From Geobacteraceae bacterium (GTDB lineage Bacteria > Desulfobacterota > Desulfuromonadia > Geobacterales > Pseudopelobacteraceae), in contig JADKKR010000005.1 in assembly GCA_016720395.1 (NCBI GenBank), forward strand, positions 365,375 through 429,374: a stretch of DNA of 64,000 bases, read 5' to 3'. Shown in pieces: positions 56,746 to 64,000 of the stretch (positions are counted from its first letter, which is position 1; each line of letters starts with the position of its first letter). The notes under the pieces are model-generated. The model was not told the origin of the DNA, made no database searches, and saw only the letters and a program-made list of their open reading frames with translations. The position numbers were made by a program, and so were the translations under genes.

Positions 56746-56988
56746 TTATGCTACGCACATTTTTGCAATGAAATATGTCACAGGTATGAAATTCGTCGGC
56801 TTAGTATTGATCGCAAGTATCGCGCCTGAGAAAGTTTTGAAATGACAGTTGCTATCCTGCTGAATATGCGTGTTTTTCTGAATGCTCCATTCAGGATTAT
56901 GGAAATACCGTCATAGAAACCCGTCATACTGAAAGAAACTGCACTATATGACGGGAGTGATCAGTCACTCCGGTGTGCAGCGATTCAG

Positions 56989-57429
56989 TTACTGTTTCTG
57001 AATCTCAGTTGTTTTGGTGTCAGAGATATCATGTATTGCTCTTTCGCCAGTGATGGTTAATGGCTGATCAGCGTTTTCTGCTGCTCTGCCTGCAGACCGA
57101 AACCACTCCCCGCCGCTCCCCAGTTCATCGCGGACACTCCTTTTCCAGAGCGGTTCCCCGCTGAAGTAGGCGGCACGTCCCAGCATATGTGCGGCCACCG
57201 GTGCGGTCAGCAGGGTGAAGGCGATGATGGCAATGATCTTGCCGGTAACCTCCGTGGTGCCGAAGAAGATGGCCACCGCCAGCAGGATAAATCCTGTCCC
57301 CAGGGATGAGGCCTTGGAGGCGGCGGAAAGGCGCATGTAGATATCCGGCATGCGGGCCACGCCGATGGCTGCCACCAGACAGAAAAAGGTGCCAAAGCAT
57401 AACAAAACGGCGATTAATGTATCATTCAT
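56989..57429 (-). CDS. mrpG: Mrp Na+/H+ antiporter subunit G
   Basis: The MrpG-like part begins at ATG 57429 (MNDTLIAVLLCFGTFFCLVAA). Three spans are followed by the family block IGVARMPDIYMRLSAASKASSLGT and a long hydrophilic C-terminal tail ending IHDISDTKTTEIQKQ. At about 146 residues it is slightly long for MrpG. The frame upstream is open into mrpF, but I read that as the effect of a frameshift in mrpF, not a true fusion. The ATG overlaps the original MrpF stop in ATGAATGA. Last gene of the operon. Confidence 0.85.
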   Translation of the reverse strand: MNDTLIAVLLCFGTFFCLVAAIGVARMPDIYMRLSAASKASSLGTGFILLAVAIFFGTTEVTGKIIAIIAFTLLTAPVAAHMLGRAAYFSGEPLWKRSVRDELGSGGEWFRSAGRAAENADQPLTITGERAIHDISDTKTTEIQKQ

Positions 57430-57696
57430 TGCCGCCCCTCCGGTGCAGGTAATAGCAAAAGCCACGGTGCCGAGAAAGGTAATCAGGGCCAGTACCACCG
57501 CCGCATCAAGGTAGGATGGTTGGCCACTGGCGATGGAGTAGACGGCGGAAATCGCGATAATGAAGGTCGCCGTCAGATCCAGCGCCACCACCCGGTCAGG
57601 CAGGCTCGGCCCGCGCAGTATGCGAAAAAAGGTCAGCACAAGCCCGACACCCAGCAGCGGGAGGATGATCCGGGAAACAAAGTCAGCCAGTGTCAT
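57422..57696 (-). pseudogene. mrpF: Mrp subunit F, frameshifted near its end
   Basis: The frame starts at ATG 57696 (MTLADFVSRIILPLLGVG) and gives the three MrpF spans up to LGTVAFAI. With one base restored near 57455, the frame continues AYYLHRRGGNE and a TGA at 57422-57424. This is the expected MrpF ending. Without it, the frame runs on into mrpG. The start overlaps the mrpE stop in ATGA. Confidence 0.8.
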
Positions 57697-58160
57697 TGGA
57701 AAACCTCCCTGACCCGGCGCTCGAAGCCCTGCTTGATTCGCTCAACCAGCATGTTTGAATCGTCGATGTACATGGCATGGACGTACAGCGTCCGCCGGTC
57801 CTCGGCGACATGCAGGCTCAAGGTTCCGGGCGTCAGAGTGATCAGGGTAGCCAGCAGAGTGATCTGCAGATCACTTTCAAGCTCGGCGGCACAGCCACAA
57901 TACCGGAGTCGTGCGGTGCTTCGGGGTGAGACGTCGTGGGCCACCGCAGGTTGGCGATCAACAGCTCTTTCAGGAAAAACAGCACAAATTCGGCAACTGC
58001 CACAATCTTTGACCGGTAGGCTGCGGTGCTCCGGTCCCGGCGACCGATCCAGAGCACACAATAGCCGAACACAAGGCCGGTAAACATCCCTCCGACGGTG
58101 AAGGTGCCAGTCAGCGCCATCCGGCAGGGCCAGCAGGATATTAGCCAGAAACGCCGTCAT
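57693..58160 (-). pseudogene. mrpE: Mrp subunit E, frameshifted
   Basis: The three conserved parts of MrpE are found in different frames. They are MTAFLANILLALP at the start, ALTGTFTVGGMFTGLVFGYCVLWIG with FLKELLIANLR in the middle, and LITLTPGTLSLHVAEDRRTLYVHAMYID at the end. At least two shifts (near 58128 and 57900) are needed to join them. The start overlaps the mrpD end by about 20 nt, the normal tight packing. Confidence 0.8.
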
Positions 58161-59658
58161 GGTCGTACCCCAGAACCGCACTGATATAGCTTCCCGGATC
58201 CAGAAGCTGGCGGGCTGCCAGCAGTGACAGCCGGAAAACCGGTTCGGCGGCAATCCCCATCAGCAGCGAGACAGATGCCAGTAGCACTGTCGGTACCAGC
58301 ATCTGCCTCCGATGAGCTGGCGAAACGGGGTGGTACTCATCATTGTCCGTGCCGGGGCGCTTTTTCCAGAATATCTCGGACCAGGCCCTGACCAGGTAAT
58401 AGAGGGTCAGGATACTTACACCCAGGGCAACAGTCACGGTCAGGTAGACCCGTCCCGCAGGGCGGCCTGTATCAGTGCCAGCTTACCCCAGAATCCGGAG
58501 AGGGGGGGATACCCGCCACGGAGAGGGCAGGGACCAGAAAGAGTGCGGCCAGCAGTGGTCGCTTGTGGTAGAGACCGCCCAGCCTGGCAAGTTCGGTTGT
58601 GCCGGTCAGGCGTGACACAATGCCGGTTGACAGAAAGAGAGCCGACTTGGCAGCGATGATGTGCAGCATGAAAAAGATGCTGCCGGCCAGGGCAAGTGGA
58701 GTCATGATTCCCAATCCCATCAGCATATAGCCGATCTGGCTCACGACACAGAAGGTGAGAATGCGACGCACCTCCGGCTGGGCCGTGGCTCCCAATGCGC
58801 CTGCCAGCATGGTGAACATGGCTGCTGCCAGGATGACCGGCTGGCCGGTTGAAGTTTCCTGGATAAAGATCAGGGTGAAAATCCTGATCAGGACATACAC
58901 CCCTACCTTGGTAAGCAGAGCCGAAAAGATGGTAATGACCGCCACCGGCGCCGTATGGTACGAGGCGGGCAGCCAGAAGAAAAAGGGGAAAAACGGCGGC
59001 TTTGATGCTGAATGCGCAGAAGAGCAGCACGGCAATTACCGGCACAGTGCCGACATGGGGCACAGCCCTCAACCTTACTGCCAGATCGGCCATGTTCAGG
59101 GTTCCGACGACGCCATACAAAAGGCCGATCCCCGCCAGGAAGAAAGCCGAGAGATCAGGTTCAGGGCTACGTATTTGATGGCCCTTCCATCTGCTCCCGT
59201 CGTCCGCCCATGGCCAGCAGCACAAAGGAGGCGATCAGATGACCTCGAACCAGACATACAGGTTAAAGAGATCGCCGGTCAGAAAAGATCCGCACACCGA
59301 GCAGCAGAAGCACCTGCAGCAGGGGGTAGTAGCCGACGGACTCGTGATGACGGTCCGTATCCGCCAGTGAATAGATCGACACGGCCAGCCCCATGACGCC
59401 GGCTGCCAGAACCATCAAGGCACTGAATATGTCCGCCACCAGGGTGATACCGAACGGGGCCGGCCAGTTTCCGGCCTGGGCGCTGATGATACCCTCCTTG
59501 AGCACCGTGACCAGGAGTGCTGCCGCGGAAGCCAGCAGCGTTGCTGTCCCGCAGACACCCAACATTCTCTGCAGCCGTGGTTTGTTCCAGGCCAGCAGAC
59601 CGAGGACAGCCGTGACAAGCGGGATCAGCAACGGGAGGAACAGGAACAGATGCCTCAC
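58141..59658 (-). pseudogene. mrpD: Mrp subunit D, multiply frameshifted
   Basis: An NADH-quinone-oxidoreductase-like membrane protein of about 500 residues if repaired. Conserved blocks are spread over three frames. Examples are [22 protein letters not shown], then [23 protein letters not shown] (after a T-run shift near 58993), then the [15 protein letters not shown] ending of the domain (after a C7 run near 58502). At least five shifts are needed. The GTG start (59658) overlaps the mrpC stop as GTGA. Confidence 0.85.
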
Positions 59659-60017
59659 TCTTCACCTCCCGGCCTGTTTTCTGCGACCAGATCGTCCTGG
59701 TCGTCGCTCCCCACGGTCTGATAGACACGCTTGATCAGGACCAGGGCAAAGGCCTGAACACCAAACCCAATGACGATGGCGGTCAGGATCAGGGCCTGGG
59801 GGACCGGGTCCGCCACCGGCAGGGACGGCATGAGCTCGCCCGGCAGGACATGGGGCGGCCGGCCGCGGGTGAGCCTGCCCACCGTGAAAATCAGCAGGTT
59901 TGCGGCGTTGCCCAGCAGTGCCAGGCCGAAGATCATCTTGATAATGCTCCGCCGCACCATCAGGTACATGCCCGCGGCGTACAATCCTCCGATAACGACA
60001 GCCAGCACGCTTTCCAC
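59655..60017 (-). CDS. mrpC: Mrp Na+/H+ antiporter subunit C
   Basis: The only clearly intact longer subunit of this operon. The 120-residue NuoK-like protein has three spans and the block [27 protein letters not shown], then [27 protein letters not shown] 60017 directly follows the mrpB stop. It overlaps the mrpD start. Together with the other subunits it would form a Na+/H+ antiporter, if those were functional. Confidence 0.9.
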   Translation of the reverse strand: MESVLAVVIGGLYAAGMYLMVRRSIIKMIFGLALLGNAANLLIFTVGRLTRGRPPHVLPGELMPSLPVADPVPQALILTAIVIGFGVQAFALVLIKRVYQTVGSDDQDDLVAENRPGGEE

Positions 60018-60427
60018 CTAGTCCTCCATCAGGCTGAAGATAATCAGAAGCGACATGCCTGCCACCACAAGATAGACACCGGTATCGAACAGGAGTGGCG
60101 AACCGGCATGACCGATAACCGGTGCCGGGAATGTGCTCCAGAGAGAGGTCAGAAAGGGCTGCCCTGAGAAGAAAGGGAGCATGCCGCTCACCAGTGTCGT
60201 CATCAGGCCGAAAGCCACCATCAGGCGCGGATCGACCCGCAGCATCCTGCGGCCGGCCTCGGCACCGTGAGCCAGGGAATGGAGGGCAAAGGCGGCGGCC
60301 GGCCGCCACTAACCCTCCTACGAAGCCGCCGCCCGGTTCGTTATGTCCGCGCAGCAGCAAAAACCGAAAACAGAAGGAACAGCGGCATCAGGAGCCGGAT
60401 GGCTGTTGACAGAATCAGTGACTGCAT
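60018..60427 (-). pseudogene. mrpB: Mrp subunit B, frameshifted
   Basis: The start at ATG 60427 gives MQSLILSTAIRLLMPLFLLFSVF. A shift at a run of A/T near 60360 is needed to continue LLLRGHNEPGGGFVGGLV. A second shift near 60295 is needed to join FALHSLAHG and the last block, MLRVDPRLMVAFGLMTTL. The C-terminal frame ends ...LLIIFSLMED. All MrpB blocks are therefore present but not in one frame. Confidence 0.8.
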
Positions 60428-60430
60428 GGC

Positions 60431-62734
60431 CTAGCTCTCCTCCTTGTGCCGTTTTTTAAGAAGACTGTACACCCCCAGGGCTGCCACGGCCAGGACCGTA
60501 ATTTCCCCAGAGTGTCCAGTGCCCTGAAATCCACCAGAATCACATTGACCACGTTCCGCCCGTGACCGGCCGGAAGGCTCTGTTCCAGAAACCAGGTGCT
60601 GATGTGGGAGGAGAGCGGCCGGGAAACCGCCATCAGGACCATGAGAGTCATCAGGCCGCCGATGGAGAGGGACACCAGCAGGTCACGAACCCTCGTGGCC
60701 CTGCTGGAAAGCAGCGTGAATTGCGGCAGGCGATGCAGAACCAGAACGAACAGGATGATGGAGAGGGTCTCGATACAGAACTGGGTCATGGCCAGGTCGG
60801 GCGCACCGAACAGGATGTAGATCAGGGCCACGCCATAGCCGACCGCGCCGATGGCCGCAACCGCAGCCAGCCGCGAACGGGTGACCGTCGCCATAACGGC
60901 CGCGGCCAGAATGACAATGGCTGTCAGCCACTCATGGATGCCGCCGTCGGGCCCAGGGCAGGCTTGACGGCAGTTCTCCGCTGCCGGTCAGGAAGGTGAA
61001 TCCGACGAGGACGACGGTAACTCCTACCACGATCATCAGGTAGTAGCGCAGTCGACCACTTTGCAGGGAGCGTCAGCCGCGCAGAAAATTCCCTGCAGGC
61101 CGCTGAGCAGCATTCCGTAAAGATGCTCCGGACCCCACACCGGTCTGTTGCCAGGTTCGGGCAGTTTACGGAGCAGAGGGCCGCGCAGGGCGGCAAGGGC
61201 GAATCCCGCACCCAGTGTGACCAGGCTGAGTAGCAGCACCGGGTTGAACCCGTGCCAGAGGGCCAGATTTACCAGGGCAGGCTCACCACGGGTAGCGGCC
61301 ACAGCCGGTGCCACCAGCCACTGCCCGACAGGGGCGGGGAACAGTCCGATCCCCAAACCCAGCAGGCCGGGTCCGTGGCGGCACCGAGACCGATCTCCAC
61401 CCGGTGGGGTCGCAGATCAGGGTCGCCACCCCGCCCGAAGAAGGGCAGCCAGACAGCCAGGATGCCTGCGGCAACGGCCAGGGCATTGCTGACAACTCCG
61501 ACGGTGGTAATCAGAAAGGGTGCCAGAGGTGCCTGGAGTTTGCTTCCTACAAAGCTCCTTGGCAATGAAACCGGCCAGCGGGGGCAGGCCGGCCATGGAG
61601 AGTGCGGCCAGTCCCGCACCGGCAGCGACCCAGGGCATGGACTTAACCAGGCTGCCAAGACGGGTGATGTCTCGTGTGCCGGCACCGTGATCCACAGCGC
61701 CGGTGGCCAGAAACAGCGAGCTTTTATAGAGAGCATGGACGAGCAGGAAGACCATGGCCGCAGTGGTTGCGACCGGTGACCCGATCCCCAGCAGCAGCAT
61801 CAGGGTGCCGAGGGCGCTGACGGTGGACCAGGCCAGGATCTGCTTCAGGTCATTACGCAGCAGTGCCAGCACCCCGCCGGTCAGCATGGTTATCCCGCCG
61901 GTCACGACGACCAGATACAGCCAGGCATCAGTACCCCCCAGCACCGGGGTCATCCGGGCCAGCAGGAACACCCCCAGCTTGACCATGGTGGCGGAATGAG
62001 GTAGGCGCTGACCGGTGTCAGAGCCGCCATGGCGGCGGGGAGCCAGAAGTGGAAGGGAAACTGGGCCGACTTGGTGAAGGCTCCGGCCAGGACCAGCAGC
62101 AGGGCGGGAAGATAGAGGGGATGTGCCCGCACAGCATCACCACGCCCCAGCAGTTCGGTCAATTCCATCGTGCCGGAGATGTTTCCCAGCAGAATAAAGC
62201 CTGCCAGCAGCGCCAGACCACCGATTCCGGTTACAAGGAGCGCCTGGAGTGCTGCCCGTCGGGATTCTTCCTGCTCATGATCAAAGCCGATCAGCAGATA
62301 GGAACAGAGACCGGTCAACTCCCAGAACACAAACAGCGTAATCAGGTTGCCGGCCAGGGTAGTGCCGAGCATGGCGGCCATAAAAGCGAACAGCCAGCCG
62401 GACAGTCTTCCCAGTCTGACGTCGTTACCCATATAGGCAGGCGTGTAGAGAAACACCAAAAAACCGATACCGGTCACCAGCAACGCAAACAGCAGTCCCA
62501 GGCCATCCAGATAGAGGGAAAAGGAAATTCCCAGTGACGGAATCCAGGGGAGCGAAAGAGCAGGGGAGTCCCCGCGGATCTCTGCCCAACGAGAGCCAAC
62601 AGGCAGGCAAAAAGGGCCAGTGGCAGCAGCGGACAGAGTCTCCCTGCAAACCTCGGAAAGAAGTGATACAGGGCAGGCGCAGCCAGCGCGGCCAGGAACC
62701 CGGACATAACCAGTGTGATCAGCATAGTATTCAA
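60431..62734 (-). pseudogene. mrpA: Mrp subunit A, multiply frameshifted
   Basis: The span fits a MrpA of about 770 residues. Blocks appear in order but in changing frames. They include [58 protein letters not shown], then [18 protein letters not shown], then [25 protein letters not shown], then WHGFNPVLLLSLVTLGAGFALA, and MTQFCIETLSIILFVLVLHRLP. Shifts are needed near 62610, 62000, 61555, 61370, 61060, 60960 and 60505. The start is TTG 62734 or ATG 62725. Confidence 0.85.
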
Positions 62735-62796
62735 CAGGAAGGTGTCCTTTATTTTCAGTCAGAGGTTTTTCATTATCCTGGTGCTGCGATGCAAGC

Positions 62797-64000
62797 TCAG
62801 TCTGTTCGGCTCATCTCCTGTTCCGCCACCGTAACCCGATATTCAGACCCGCCGGCCTTACGAGTTATCCATTCAGCAGGCACTCCACATTCTTTTATCA
62901 GATACTGTTTCAATAATACCGCATTCTTCAACGGCGTGCCATTTTTCCTCTGCTTTCCTCGCGGATAGGTGAGTGTCACCAGAACGGGATGTTTCGCGGC
63001 GGCAAAATTCTTGAGCGTTGCCAGTTCCTTTGCTCACGCTGTCAGAAGCCCATCGCTGGCGATCTTCAGATCAGGGATGAGCCGGGACGGTTGACGTTTT
63101 TAACGTTACCGGGTGATTCAGTTTTTTTTCAATCGCCAGGGCGAGCCAGCGCTGTTCCTGATCATTTATGATGAAATCACGTCCGACAATCAGGTGGAGG
63201 TATGCCGATCCCGCCGTGCCGCTAAAGCTGATGATGCAGTCTCTGACCGGCCAGGGAGCGAGAAAGACAGCCGCTTCATTACAGCCTTCCTTGATAACGC
63301 CCATTGTTTTGCCTCGCAGGGTCGTAAGCGTTTCCCTTAGGTGTGGAAGGTGACGCCAGGATGTTTTGGCAAAAGATGTTTGCGGCGATTTAATGGTATC
63401 CGCCTTGACCAGCACCTGCTCCAGTTCCAGCATTACCTTCTGTCCGATCCCCGCTGAAAGGCATTCATCAGCCTCTTTTCGGTGGCGCCGTCAATACCTT
63501 CGACCGTATTGACCTGATGCCAGCACCTTGACACCCGTTCCTCATGGCCGATGGAAAATCCTGTCAGCGTGAATGACCAGCCAGGTTGAGGTGACTTTTG
63601 AGAGTCTGCTCCATCTTCTGGAAAGCTTGAGTGCGTGGATGTCGCCCACCAGGGGTGGTAAACAAGGGATTGATTTACTGCCAGGGTAAGACTGAGGATT
63701 TTAATCCGCAGTTTCAGGGGGTATATTGCCTCTTCGACCATGGATGAGCGAAAGCGCAGCATCATAAACACAATATTGGAACTGATGACGATTACCAGGT
63801 TGGTGAAAAAAGTAGAAAACCGCCGGTTGCTATGCCAAGTTGCAGCGTTCCAATGCCATAACCGACCACGCTCAACGGGGGTATGACCGCCGTGGCTATG
63901 GCAATGCCGGTTGTGGTAAACAGATAGTTTTTGCGGGTACAGAGGGCGATCGCGCCGATCGCGCCGGCAAAATTGCCACCAGCAGGTCGTAGATATTGGG
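62797..64000 (-). pseudogene. DUF389 family membrane protein, frameshifted, N-terminal part outside window
   Basis: The minus strand encodes blocks typical of DUF389 proteins. They are NIYDLLVA, AGAIGAIALCTRKNYLF, TTTGIAIATAVIPPLSVVGYG, LLFFTNLVIVISSNIVFMML and later VMLELEQVLVKADTIK, ending [15 protein letters not shown]. They lie in different frames, and at least four shifts are needed (for example near 63975, 63450 and 63060). The gene begins beyond the window edge. It lies 62 nt upstream of mrpA on the same strand. DUF389 has no assigned function. Confidence 0.75.

Noticed and set aside
56954..56972. Hairpin GGAGTGA/TCACTCC after mrpG as terminator
   Set aside because: The stem is perfect but short and no T-run follows on the minus strand. 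The nearby repeated CCGTCATA is also too short to interpret.
56989..57696. A genuine MrpF-MrpG fusion gene
   Set aside because: A single restored base gives the normal MrpF end and a stop overlapping the MrpG start, as in other mrp operons.

Overview
The window is a gene-dense, GC-rich bacterial chromosome segment. Its gene content fits a Geobacter/Pelobacter-type member of the Desulfuromonadia. That placement is an inference from gene families and neighbourhoods: a tgt-yajC-secD-secF run, a membrane-bound uptake [NiFe] hydrogenase, many TPR proteins, a class II photolyase and a large trehalose locus. No rRNA gene is present to settle the taxonomy.

Layout: 0-4.2 kb, end of tgt, then yajC-secD-secF and a TPR membrane protein, closed by a clear terminator. 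4.2-9.4 kb, recJ, a cation-diffusion-facilitator transporter and hrpB, tightly packed. 9.5 kb, tRNA-Arg(UCG) on the minus strand. 9.7-17 kb, a secreted TPR protein, a YyaL/SSP411-type thioredoxin-fold protein, a DUF4410 protein, a secreted pentapeptide-repeat protein coupled to a Rep-type helicase. 17.2-23.5 kb, a CarF/Kua-like lipid desaturase, an M6 metalloprotease, a ketopantoate reductase and polyphosphate kinase. 23.7-28.0 kb, a hydrogenase locus (small subunit, large subunit, cytochrome b, maturation protease) behind a promoter with a palindromic operator-like site. 28.0-33.9 kb on the minus strand, a five-gene unit that combines a Na+/solute-symporter-like sensor fused to a PP2C phosphatase with a STAS protein and an RsbW-like kinase (a partner-switching module). 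34-41.3 kb, a TPR lipoprotein, a peptide-binding lipoprotein and two DppB/DppC-type permeases, then a class II photolyase. Two repeat-bounded inserts lie between these transporter genes, one of them carrying a GxxExxY PD-(D/E)XK nuclease-like gene. 41.3 kb, a broken C-terminal piece of an NhaA antiporter. 41.8-43 kb, a diguanylate cyclase and a small coiled-coil protein. 43-50.9 kb on the minus strand, malQ-treS/maltokinase-otsA-otsB. 50.9-56.7 kb, tamA-tamB. 57-62.7 kb, a complete but frameshift-riddled mrpABCDEFG Na+/H+ antiporter operon. 62.8-64 kb, an equally frameshifted DUF389 protein.

The points most worth a second look are: (1) a pair of related inverted-repeat elements inserted at equivalent places in one ABC-transporter operon, only one of which has the nuclease-like gene, and whose right arms supply the ribosome-binding sites of the next genes; (2) the symporter-GAF-PP2C sensor with an EF-hand-like loop, in an operon with its STAS and kinase partners; (3) the Asp replacing a cluster-ligating Cys in the hydrogenase small subunit; (4) concentrated frameshifts in the mrp/DUF389 region, together with an NhaA relic, which would mean loss of Na+/H+ antiport if they are not sequence errors.
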